Shown here in pieces: positions 12,289 to 22,739 of a stretch of 64,000 bases of DNA; positions within the stretch are counted from its first letter, which is position 1, and each line of letters opens with the position of its first letter. Position numbers and translations under genes: made by a program. The notes beneath the pieces were generated by a model. That model saw nothing but the letters and a program-made list of their open reading frames with translations. It searched no databases and was not told the DNA's origin. The stretch is from contig NC_062242.1 in NCBI RefSeq assembly GCF_905475465.1, forward strand, positions 4,305,501-4,369,500. The letters run 5' to 3'. This DNA is from Pieris napi (Eukaryota > Arthropoda > Insecta > Lepidoptera > Pieridae).

Positions 12289-12770
12289 TCTATATATATA
12301 AAAATGAAACCCGTTTTCCGTTGTCACGACATAACATGAAAACGGCTTGACCGATTTGTCTGATTTTTTTTGTTGTGTTTGTAATTGTCAGGAGAAGGTT
12401 CTTATAAAAGAAAAAAAGAAAAAAATTGCGCGGAAAATTAGAAAATTTAAGAATACTTAACCACCATACAATTTCGAACTTTTTGATGTAACCTTATGGC
12501 GTTTGACATAACATTGACAGAATGCGTGCTGCAAATATCGTCAAAGAGGATGTAAGAAAAATGAATATCGTTTAAAATAAATGCTTCGATCGGAGTTATT
12601 ATATTGATAATATTATAATATGCGAGCCAGAAAAACAAACAAAGAATGTTGTATAACATAAAGCATTAGAATAATAAACACTTTGTTTCTGAAATATTTT
12701 TTAATTAATTATACCAATTTGAAATCAATATTCATAGTTAAAACACGACAACGTCTGTCGGGTCCGCTAG
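12289..12770 (+). mobile_element. Helitron-like non-autonomous element, copy 1
   Basis: Begins TCTATATATATAAAAATG after an A and ends CTAG before a T, the 5'-TC and CTRR-3' ends with A/T insertion flanks expected of Helitrons. A small hairpin (CGACA, five-base loop, TGTCG) lies just before the 3' end. The interior shares AAAACGGCTTGACCGATTTG-type sequence and the end GTCTGTCGGGTCC with the reverse-oriented copy at 23185-23415. It lies 38 bp downstream of the glutamate receptor stop codon. Confidence 0.75.
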
Positions 12771-12793
12771 TAAAACAATAAAAAATGATTGAC

Positions 12794-12801
12794 TGTTTAT
12801 T
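12794..12801 (-). terminator. Candidate polyadenylation signal of the glutamate receptor gene
   Basis: AATAAA on the minus strand begins about 8 bases after the TGA stop at 12809-12811. If used, the 3' UTR would be very short and the transcript would end near the Helitron 3' end. Other signals further downstream are equally possible. Confidence 0.35.
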
Positions 12802-12808
12802 TAGTACG

Positions 12809-15800
12809 TCAGCGCGGGGTCGGTGTAGTGTGTCGCGCGAGGCGCATGCTTGCTGTATGCATTGATGAGCGTCGCGCACTGTTTCGTCTGTTCGAGGGTG
12901 AGCGCAACCGTTCTCGCCCTTCTTCAGAGCGCACTGATCCTGAGTGAGGTGACGTCGAGCGATCTGAGCCAGGTGACGCAGACGCTAAGCGAGGAGAATC
13001 ACGCGGAGGAGTGAGAGGTCCGCGTACTGGTTTTTCGGTGAGATCAAGCCGAAACACAAAACGCAGCTCTGCCCAGAAGCTCCTTGAGAAGGGCATGGAG
13101 GGGTCTCGTGGATGATGCCATGCTGTCCATGCGAGGTCGCAGCATGACACCACTATGCCCAGAAAGCATCCGACTACCAGCACGAGGAACAGGCCGACAA
13201 AGTTACGCATCGACAATTCTTCATTTAAAGTTTCATCATTGGGCTGAAACGTTACAACATATGTCATAAATAAGCGATATGTTTCAATGATGCGAAGGTG
13301 AGCATATAAACTAAAAAGCACCTGGCAAGCGCCACCGCCGTGCTTCTCATTCCACCAGCGGTACTTCATCTCGCGGAGAACTCCTGACTCTTGAAGATTA
13401 AGCAGTGCCAGGTTCAACGAATGTCGATACGGAGAATCTATAACAATATTATGTCTTATGTTTCGCCTTTAAGCCGCTTGTTATTTGTAGATAGTCTTAA
13501 AATGAGCAAGTCAAATTCGTACTTTTTTTCATGGCGATCCCGTAGCCCTTGCTATCCAACTGCTCGCCGACCTATAAGGGTAAAGATTATATTTGTATAC
13601 AATAAAAAAACATTTAGGTACACATTTAACTTCTATCTATATCTATATCTATATAGATATATAAAAAAAAGTCGTGTAAGTTACACCACTTATAACTTAA
13701 GAACGGCTGGACCGATGTGAGTTATCTCTTTGTTTGGTGGATTCTTCTCTGCTCCAAATAGCAGAATAAGTCATAAAATATCGGAAAGTTATTGAATAAA
13801 TAATAAATTAATTAATTAATTTTACGAATGCAAACAGCATGTGGTGCCATCTGTTGACAAAATTAGCATCATTTTACATTGAATCCGTGTCAGTTCAAGA
13901 AATTCTGATCTTGAGGTGAATGAAGAGATAACCAGGCTTTGACCTTGATCGTGTTACTGAGACAAATGTTACCTCGTCAAAAAAATTTGTATATCAGAAA
14001 ATCCTTTTACATGCAGTATCGCAATATTGAGAACAGAGAGAAGAAGCCTAATGTGTAAAACTGACATTCTTCTTTGGCAATGGCAAGCAATAAAAAAATT
14101 CTGTATTTGCAAAAAATAATGTTATTACCTTAATGAAATCTTAAATTAAGTGTAACTAAAGTTAACACGATATTATAAGACTGTTAGGCAGTATTCATAC
14201 CATGGTGACCTCACAGTTACGCTCAATGGTATACTCGATTGTGGTTGACTCCGCAAAGAAAGCGTAATCCTCTTTTACCACTCTGCAATAAAAATCAGTT
14301 ATGTTTCTATTTATATATACATAAGAATTACGGCTAACAACGCTTAATAATAATAAAGCTTTATTAGCCATAACAAAACAAAACTAGATATAAGTCACAA
14401 GACATTAATACAATACCAAATGAAGGTCTGTTTTAATAAAAAAACCTTATTAAGTACAGTAACATTAAGTAAAATAATAAAATAGTAAAATTATATTCAT
14501 ATGAACCCCCATGAATACAAGCCTGTTCCAAGTATTTCCAGATTTTTCTATCTTTTACTGTCTCCAGCCGTCTTTTACCCATCGCCGCGCTTTCGTCTGC
14601 TCATCACAAGGCTGCCCTCAATCTTGTGCCTCGTGTTAAATAATATAGCGTATTTTTACAATACTATATTTATTTCCTAAAGTTAAGAAATATGTGTGTA
14701 AATTTAAAATCACACATTACTTAGCAATTCCAGCTTCGTTGGTCTTCGGGTTGTCCTGGTCCTTTATCTTTTGATACATCCTCTGGTACAGCTCGTTATT
14801 AGAATACTGTAATAACGAGTACTAAAAAAATTGATTTACAAAAATTCATGTAATTTATTTAAAAAAAAGTAGACAAATGGAGAAAATTATTGGTTATTGA
14901 ACTTTAGTATTTAATAAACAAGTAAAATTATCATGATAAGATGTACTTAGAATTTTTTTTTTTATATATCTATCCATCTGAAACCTCAGTCATTTGAAAT
15001 CGTTCTACTATAAAAAATTATATAACTTTTAGAAGACAGAAAAGCTACATCTATTGGATTTGTTAATAATAAAGTTAAAAGAAAGTCTTACCTCGAAGAA
15101 GGTGTAGGTGGAACCACCTGCTTTAGCGCCGTAGGTAATGCCAAGCTCGTTATCAGCCAGATCACGCACATCATGGATGACCTCATTGGACGTCTTAGTG
15201 CCGAGTAGCGTGGCCAAGTTGGCCGTATATGAATTGACTATAACCAAAGCGAACACCCACCACGCGCTTGCCACGGCTCGCGTGCCATATGCTACCGGCG
15301 CGACCTCAGAACCCTGCATTAACACTGCGCCCATGTTGAACCATAACGCGTTTCCTAGCGTGAATTGATTCTCAAGTGCGGGAGGTTCCTCTACACATGG
15401 ATACGGGTTCTGCCACTCGTCAGGGCACAGCCGTCCCACAGCGTACAGCACCAGGGACGTGCCGAGGTAGGCTAGCACAACGCATAACCACACACCATTT
15501 GAAAATGGCAGTAAAAAGGCGAGCATTGCCGGTTCAGGTGCCTTCGGCCGACGGAACATGATGGCAATGCCGAGGTTCATGAACGGCGTCGTGAAGTCCA
15601 CTGCCTCCTCGCGTTCAGCTGTTATTGTTAGGTCCGTGATCGCGAAATCTATTCCCTGTCGATAGAAGTGATATTAAAGAAAAAAAATATTATAAGAGAT
15701 TTAGCTCGTGTTAGAAGTAGGTCATACCGGGTCAGTCATGAGGCGATGCATCATGCCATTCCACTGGCCGTTAGTCTTGTTGCGGGAGCCATAGTTACCG

Positions 15801-18126
15801 TCAGGCTGCTCCACCAGGGTGTAGTTGAATTGCAAGAGCTGAGCCAACCGTTCGATCAGTTCGATGCAAAATCCTACATCACGTAGCATCTTAGTAAAAT
15901 GGGAAATGATAATTGAGTAGTTTATTGACTCTGACGGGAAACTTTAAAACCAAAAGTTTCCATTTCGTTGAACATTTTATTTATAAACATATTATATGCC
16001 TTGCCAAGTGTTGTTTTTTATTATAATACATACCACATTTTTGCAAACGTGTATTTCAATAATTTACTAAAATTCCATGTTTAAACCGATAATAAGTAAA
16101 ACTAAGTAAATGTTTAAGGAGTACCTTCATAGCGCTCGTTACCCGACAGCCGATCTGCTGATTGTTGCCGCATTACATATGGTTTATTCTGTAATGGACA
16201 TTAAAAACCTTATTATATATTTTGAATCACATTTTATCGTTTTGTTGTGTTTTTAGAGTTATTTACGTAAAACAGTATATTTGACTCATACCCCAGCATG
16301 AAAATAGGTAAGAATTTTTTTAAATAGTAATTGTGTAGTAAATTATGTCAATTGTCTAAATAACCAATGCGGTTGAAACTGATATAAGATAAGGTATGAC
16401 ATAGGTATAAAGATAGGAGATGCACCTCAGCAATTAGGACGACGAAGGTTCGATTAGTCATAGAGTCCGTCGGTGGCGGTGGGGCTGGAGGTCGTGGACG
16501 CCACGCCAGGCCTCCGTGCGCTGACCACGTCGCCGCTGTACGCAGTTCACCACCTGGGATCAGTTCCGCGGCTAGCAATGAAACATCTCGCCGCGCTCCC
16601 CCTGCGGCCCAGCGCAGCCCAGCCTCACTGCTTGCGCCTTTCCAACCGCGCGACCTGATATAGTTAAGCAGCGTGTCTGCGTGAAATGCGGCAGAGCCGT
16701 GCTCACAATCGCCACGCTCGCCGTCGCTCAGCTTAAGTTCGCGTAGAGCAGCTGCAATGATGCGAGCTGCATCGTAAGCCAACACAAGCGCGGTAGTCGG
16801 GGCCGCCGCGATCTGCTCAAGTTCCTCCTCGTTGGCCGCTTCGCCGAGTCGCTTCTTGTATTCCTCTTGCCAGACCCGCATTGCCTCAAACACATTTGTT
16901 GAGTTCGGTTCAAAGAGCCGCAAAGCGGTAATATTAGCGCCTCCATGGCTGAAATCGTCGAGCGGTAGCGTGTGCAGGTCAAGTGCAGGCAATAGGTATG
17001 CGTGACGTTCCGATAATAGCCCAACACGCTGTGCTGCATCTAGCACACGTTTGCTACACTCCGCTTCGCACCATATTATGAACTTATTTGCTCCCCACTT
17101 TTTCAAAATCAGCAGCAGATTTCTGAGTGCATCGTCATCTTCCAGAGGCGGTAATTGCCGTGCACGCAGTGTCAGGAGGTCCCGTCGCGTGAGTAGCGGT
17201 ATTGCTCGGGCACTTCCCTCGTGCAACACTACAGCTTCGCGCCAGCCTTTTGCCACACATAGCTCCGCCACAGCCTGAAAATAATGTTGGTCGGTAGTGA
17301 GCGTTGAAGGTTGTGGGTGCTTTGCAAAGGCGATTTTACGCACCGTAGCAAGAACATCGGGATGCGGGAAGAGGTCGAGTGCAGTGGCAAGTGCGTCGAG
17401 GTTGCGATGCGGCGAGGGTGCCGTTAACAGCAACAACACACCGGCGCGCACAGCCGCCGCTACACCCTCGTTTCCGCTGACGCCACTGGCCACCGCCTGC
17501 GCGCCATCCCTAGCCTGAAAAATATATTATAATATTAGGTATAACAATTTTCATGTCTTGTTACTATTAACAATAAATGTTTGACCTATAGTCTTATCAA
17601 AGGAATATAATATAATTTATTTTGGTTATACATAAAAAGGAATGATATATAACCAAAATAAATGATTAATACCAAATTTCGTAGACACATTTTTTTAGAA
17701 AGTCCTAGAACGTCGAGTTAATAATATAAGTGTGAAAAAGGTTATTTTTAATTTTAAAGTAAGTTATCATTCCAGTATAAAGTAGGTTTAATGGGTACCT
17801 GTAGGCAAATGTGGGTGGACAACGCAAGGGGCTCGTTTGGTTCCACAGGCGCGAGATTAACATTCTGCTGAATTTCGTCACTGTCGATCTCGGCTTCTGC
17901 ACGTAGCCCCGCATCTAAAGCCGCCGCCAGCCGCGCGCCCAACTCCGGATCGCTCTCTACTACTCCTGTACACAAACTTTTTTTAGTCCACGTACGTATG
18001 AGAACGCTCTGCAACTTCTAAATACGCACCGATTTGCAGCGCCTTCGCTCGGGTAATGGCCAATGCAACCACAATCAAAGCAAGCGTTTGCAGCCGGACC
18101 TGCAACACGTCATCACCGAATCTCAT
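12809..18126 (-). CDS. Kainate-type ionotropic glutamate receptor subunit (eleven exons)
   Basis: Minus-strand exons 18126-18030, 17965-17799, 17514-16426, 16188-16125, 15873-15728, 15655-15092, 14806-14721, 14282-14201, 13571-13523, 13437-13322 and 13243-12809 join in phase into 964 residues. A signal peptide (about 1-30) is followed by an amino-terminal domain (to about 451), then NKPYVM and ERYEGF of the first ligand lobe. The binding Arg sits in TAEREE (536). Helix M1 is at about 575-595 and the pore loop at about 625-640. M3 carries SYTANLA (663-669). The second lobe includes ESTTIEY and GYGIAM, and M4 is near 832-850. An Arg/Ser-rich tail follows. Length and order fit the kainate class of glutamate-gated cation channels in neuronal membranes. 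Oddities are Met634 at the Q/R site, where Gln is usual, a loosely conserved TLLGTKTSNE stretch after M3, and a 78-nt in-frame intron at 13244-13321. AATAAA lies 8 bases after the TGA. Confidence 0.93.
13635..13860 (+). mobile_element. Helitron-like fragment in receptor intron
   Basis: A TATC/TATA-rich start is followed by ACTTAAGAACGGCTGGACCG, the conserved Helitron 5' segment also seen in the copies at 12289 and 23185. The 3' end was not identified and the right limit is approximate. It lies in the intron between receptor exons 8 and 9. Confidence 0.45.
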
Positions 18127-18870
18127 TATACTGTCTTATGTCGCTTGCTAGTCTGCCCCGCACTTCAGGCGCACGCAAAATATAGAACACGTGCGTGTCG
18201 ACAGCGTCGTATTATTTTTAGACGACTTGAAAGACGCTGAATGGAATTCATAATCCATTGCAGACAGTAAAAATCGGGTAAAAGAATTGAATTGCAACTC
18301 AATTTTTTATTAGTAATCATAACATACAAATATTAAGAAAAGTAAATATAAAAAAAAATTAAAACAAAATCAAAAAGTCCTATTTTTTTTTAACAGATAG
18401 TTCATAATAAACGCAAAAGTTTTGCTAGCATTAGAGCATTTGCTAGTTACAGGTTGTGATATTGTCTCAAGGACACTGAGGTCTCATATTTTAGACGTTA
18501 AAATTTAAATAAATATTAATGTTTAATTAATAAATTACTGAAAAACAGCACATGAAGTTGGCGCCAGTCCCATCTACTGGACTTATTCTAGTATAGTGTA
18601 GGATACATTACAAATAGTTAAACTGCCTATTTTATTATTATTAGGATGTCGTATTATTATGTGGTCCATGTGCATATTATTGAATTTTATTTTTATTTTC
18701 AGTTAAATAACACAAAATTACTAGGTAGTAGTTATGTCGAATACATGTTGATTTATGAGGAAGGTAAAAGTATCTCCTTAGAAATAGTTCACGTATCTCA
18801 ATTAAGAATTTTGATAATTGATTGAAATATTTAGCCAATCTATGAATATAACTCAAGACAATACTTTAAT
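18127..18870. other. 5' flank of the glutamate receptor gene
   Basis: The first 110 bases upstream of the ATG are moderately GC-rich and probably leader or promoter. The rest is AT-rich, with no recognisable feature and no convincing TATA box at a useful distance. Confidence 0.3.
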
Positions 18871-19160
18871 CAGTGGCGTAACTATACCATCTGGGGCCCG
18901 TGGCAAATCTTCTTTCGTGGCAATTTTTTTGATGGGGCCCTATCAGTAAAAATCGTCCCTACTCAGTTTAATTTTAATAAACTTTACACGTTGTATATGT
19001 CCCACTAATGGCCATAGGCCTCCTCTCTTAGGCGAGAGGGAATGGTCTATAGTCCTCACGTTAGCCCAATGTGTATTGGAGACTTCACATTCATCCATAC
19101 AACATCTTGGGTCGAAGACCCGTGGAATTTTGCCAGCCCTGCCGCCCTATTGTTTCATTG
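18871..19160 (+). repeat. Dispersed repeat, probably non-LTR retroelement 3' region
   Basis: Contains CAGTGGCGTAACTATACC-like and GGCCTCCTCTCTTAGGCGAG-like segments that I recognise from abundant lepidopteran interspersed repeats (LINE 3' tails or SINEs). No ORF or target duplication was found, so the limits are approximate. Confidence 0.4.
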
Positions 19161-19864
19161 ATTTTGCTATAGACAATTAATTAAATAAGACAGTCTATCG
19201 GACGCGGGACGCTCGTTAGTTTTTCTCGACTTACCTACCGCCCAAAAATTCCTTATCATTGAAAGACCAAGTCTAGTTATAAATTAAATAAATGTTAAAT
19301 TAAAAACCGAGGAAATTAATGAAAAATTTAAATTTGAAACGTTTCTGAACACGAACGTAAAAAGTTGTATTTAAAATAGCGCCATCTATGTCTACCCGCA
19401 GGAATTGTCTAACGTTTGGTAGCGGTAAAACTATGTAATTTTCCTTGGGAATAATTGTAATATTCTATGGGTTGTTATTAACATTTATTCTACAATAATA
19501 GCATTACTATCCGCTAGATGTCATATATTTTAATGTTTTTGTGACATGTTAAATAGAGGACTCTATTAAATAATTCAATAACAAAGTACTAACCTATACT
19601 ACTACTATGTACTTGACTTATGTAAGTTCTGAATCATCGCATCAATATTACCGAATGTGGGTTTAGAAGGAAAATGCATGACGTATTTGTTTTGAAAAAA
19701 AAAACAAATCGCTTTATATAAATTTTTTATTATCCACTTCATTTCTCTAGCACCAATTCATTAGATCTGAATACCCTGAAGGAGAGAAAGAATTGTTCCA
19801 ATATGATTCATATTAATAATAAAATAAAATAAAATACATTGGGCAATGTAGCCAAAACATACCT

Positions 19865-20101
19865 TTGAGCGGTCGTCTGCTGCAAGAAAAGGCTAATCAT
19901 TTTTCCAGACTGATTGAAAAGTTTATTCTGAGTGTTCAGAAAGCTGAAAAAGCAGATATTGTGGTAGTCAAAGTTTTTTCAGAAGCCGCTAGTGTACCAC
20001 ATACGACACAAGATGAGGAAAATGTGAAGGAAGAATTATATTGTTTATTTGGTGGTGGAAAGGATATTATAGATATTGAAGAAGTAATGAAAACAGAATA
20101 A
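19865..20101 (+). pseudogene. Unrecognised 78-codon ORF, possibly a transposase remnant
   Basis: An ORF from an alternative start at 19865 to TAA at 20101 encodes a charged, Lys/Glu-rich peptide with a predicted helical N-terminal half and an acidic C-terminus (DIIDIEEVMKTE). It has no acceptor or domain I can name. Acidic tails like this occur at the ends of some pogo/Tigger-type transposases, but that is only a suggestion. It may be chance. Confidence 0.2.
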
Positions 20102-20292
20102 ACCTTACAACGTACAGTAGTACAAAAAAATAAATTGAAACAAACTAATATTACACAATTTTTAAATGTTCCAGTGAATAATTATGTGTGCAAATGTTTT
20201 TAATAATAAATTAATATAAACTATACACCTGTACGTGTCTTTATCTTTATATTTTGCCTGTTACGACTTCCGAATAAATAAATAAAATGAAT

Positions 20293-20569
20293 CAGTGGCG
20301 CTACAACCTCTTTAGGTCTTAGCCTCAGATTTCTGAATCTGTTTCATGATCATTTTTAAATCTAATAGGCAAGTAGGTGATCAGCCTGACACACGCCGTC
20401 GACTTTTTGGGTCTAAGACGTGTCGGTTTCCTCACGATGTTTTCCTTCACCGTTCGAGCAAATGTTAAATGCGCACATAAAAGAAAGTCCATTGGTGCAC
20501 AGCCGGGGATTGAACCTACAACCTCAGCTATGAGAGTCGCACGCTGAAGCCACTAGGCCAACACTGCTC
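20293..20569 (-). mobile_element. tRNA-derived SINE, full-length copy
   Basis: On the minus strand the element starts GAGCAGTGTTGGCCTAGTGG. TGGCCTAGTGGCTTCAG matches a Pol III A box and GGTTCAATCCC (about 20506-20516) a B box, as in a tRNA-related head. The body ends in AGCGCCACTG. A shorter relative lies at 30675-30850. Confidence 0.75.
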
Positions 20570-21318
20570 AACGACTTCCGTATATCACGACGAAATCGGT
20601 TCCTTCATCGTCGTTTAAATACGCGAAATCCACTGTATGTTATTGCAAGTACAATATTATATAATAACAGTCGTTTACAAGTCCGTTAGACGTGTTAACA
20701 GGACTATACAACTTTATTCATACGGATAAAATGTTATATAAGAAACGCCTTGCCTTATTTCTACCTTTATGCGGTGAGTAAAGAAATACGCAGAAGCTGT
20801 AAATTGTACCAAAACATTTACCTAATATCTGTATATAACTACCAGGCTTTCTACGTGATTTCTTGTGTAAACAATAATTGTTAATTAGTCTTTTATTACT
20901 TAGACCTGTATCACGCTATTGATATTTGCATAATTGATTCAGATATTATTTCAAACGCACTAGCAAACACAATTAATGTACTGAAATTATAGATGTATAA
21001 TATATTTTTGTAGTTATGCAAGTGTTTTTATAAAGTTATTTTTTTATATATATATATGTTATAGATATATGTTATTGATTAATTTATTATTTACATACAA
21101 ATAAAATATTAAGAATATTATAGTGGCTGTTCTGCGAAATTTATAATCTATTCCGGAAATCAAACCAAAAACTCGTCTTGGACGATTTCGCTTTTCTCGG
21201 CGACATAGGTCTCGGCTAAACGGCGAAATGAGAATGAATACCACTTTCTTGTAATTCATATAATTTGTATGTACACTGTTTACACGTCGAGTTATACTTA
21301 GGAGTTGTGAATGAGGAT
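20570..21318. other. AT-rich intergenic stretch
   Basis: No gene or element recognised. A short TA microsatellite occurs near 21045-21058. Confidence 0.3.
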
Positions 21319-21398
21319 ATGCAGAAAATACGCATTTTCAAATTAAGTTTGTTTGTGTTAGCACTTGTTTGTTGCGTTGAACAATGGGAGTCAAGTAA
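21319..21398 (+). CDS. Candidate signal-peptide exon
   Basis: ATG at 21319 opens MQKIRIFKLSLFVLALVC, a basic start followed by a hydrophobic core ending in two Cys, typical of a secretion signal. Two donors follow. TCAA|GTAAGT (exon end 21394, phase 1) is the stronger. AGTAA|GTATTT (exon end 21398, phase 2) is weaker, but its phase fits both the candidate exon at 22575 and the exon at 22740. It may be the first exon of the DM4/DM12-like gene. The link is inferred from phase and order only. Confidence 0.4.
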
Positions 21399-21929
21399 GT
21401 ATTTTAGCTTCGATAACTAATCTTATATAAATTAACTTAATAAAACTCTTGGCTATATATTTATTTTATTAACCTCAACAATGGTAACACCATACTGTTA
21501 TGACATCTACTGTTAATACGGCAACGTCTTGTTTCGTTATTAGTTTTTTATAAGTTTCGTTATTATATTAATTTTCCAGATATTACTATATTACAGTTAT
21601 AGTATATTTACTATATTACATCCTATGCGTATACTGTAATACTTAGATCCGGATATTGGTGTATAACCCGAATTACTTGAGTTTTGATTCCCGGCTAAAT
21701 AATATTATACGCACATTTGGTAAACACTAACGTTTGGTAAACATATATATATATATAGCCATGTTTAATCAAAGTTTTTATTTATATAAGATAATAGCGA
21801 AACATGCGATCTGGGCAGATCCATGGCCGAGCAGCTAAACAGGAGAGTCTACTCTCCCTAAACTCTCCCGAAATATCCTGATGATAATTATAAATTAAGT
21901 AATAGGAGAGCCGGAGCCCGCTGGGCGGC

Positions 21930-22330
21930 AGGACCCGTGGCACCTTTTGTGCTGCCTATATGTCCTTTGTGCTCATAGTGCTCATAGGCAGAATTTTTCC
22001 AGCTGCTATCTGTGCTCGAGTATTTCATGCTATAGCGTCAGGGCACACCTGGTTCTTGCGATAGTCGCACAGTCAACAAGTAAATGACCACCACAGTTTG
22101 AATGATTCTTTCGTCGCAGTCGAACGCAGGCCTTGTCTTCAGTTTGAATCTGTGTAAATTGTATCCTAAAGCCCCGTGGCCAGTCAGGATCTGCGCATTG
22201 TGGGGTGCAAAGTGCCTTATCTTGACCTGTTTGTATACCGCATTCTTTGAAAAACATATTTGTTGTGGCTGTTTCGCCCCCCACATAGCGCTCGTTCCAG
22301 GTGTCTTGAGTCTTATAGTCAAATAGATAA
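21930..22330 (-). pseudogene. Degraded LINE 3' coding fragment
   Basis: Minus-strand reading shows NAQILTGHGALGYNLHRFK and then a decayed Asp/Cys segment. This matches MAQILTGHGAFAHYLHRFK in the RNase H-region ORF of the LINE at 24362-25318. Frames are broken, so this is an older copy of a related non-LTR retrotransposon. Confidence 0.6.
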
Positions 22331-22520
22331 TCAAAGGTAAGATCAATTATTTTTATCTGTCAGAGGAGCTAAAATTTATATCATTTTCTTACATTTTCAT
22401 TGTTCAATGTTATACCCATATCAACATAAGGCCGTGTTTAGGCTCTAGAATAATAATTTCATCAGGCAAACTCGGCCACGGCGGCTTATCTTTTGAGACT
22501 TGCTTTGTACGAAGGAACTC

Positions 22521-22528
22521 TATAAAAG
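22521..22528 (+). promoter_or_regulatory. TATAAAAG box candidate
   Basis: TATAAAAG followed about 30 bases later by the start of a candidate exon region (22575). Position would suit a promoter for a transcript starting near 22550. A single motif in AT-rich DNA is weak evidence. Confidence 0.25.
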
Positions 22529-22574
22529 CGCGACTATTTGCTTAGGTACACAAGATTCTCTTCTTTCCCTCTAG

Positions 22575-22642
22575 ACCTCATGATGAGAACAGGCACATGA
22601 CAGACAGCTTTACGTACTCACCCGAGGAACGGGATTGGCTAT
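22575..22642 (+). CDS. Candidate small internal exon
   Basis: A TTCCCTCTAG acceptor precedes an open frame rich in charged residues, including SFTYSPEERDWL, and a GTAAAT donor follows at 22643. Its start phase (2) fits the candidate exon ending at 21398. Its end phase (1) does not fit the next exon at 22740, so it is either an alternative exon or chance. Confidence 0.25.
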
Positions 22643-22739
22643 GTAAATATTTCTATTGAAAATGTATTCCATGCCAAAAAAAGGTTTAAGAAAAAATTAT
22701 TTTATTGAAATTTATTCCAATTGGATATTTCTTTTGCAG

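Noticed and set aside
16473..17518. Several plus-strand ORFs of 60-75 codons
   Set aside because: Antisense shadows of the large amino-terminal-domain exon of the glutamate receptor, which has clear homology on the minus strand.
20480..20569. Possible tRNA gene on the minus strand
   Set aside because: A and B boxes are present, but the sequence does not fold as a cloverleaf, and a related copy at 30675 shows that it is a SINE head.
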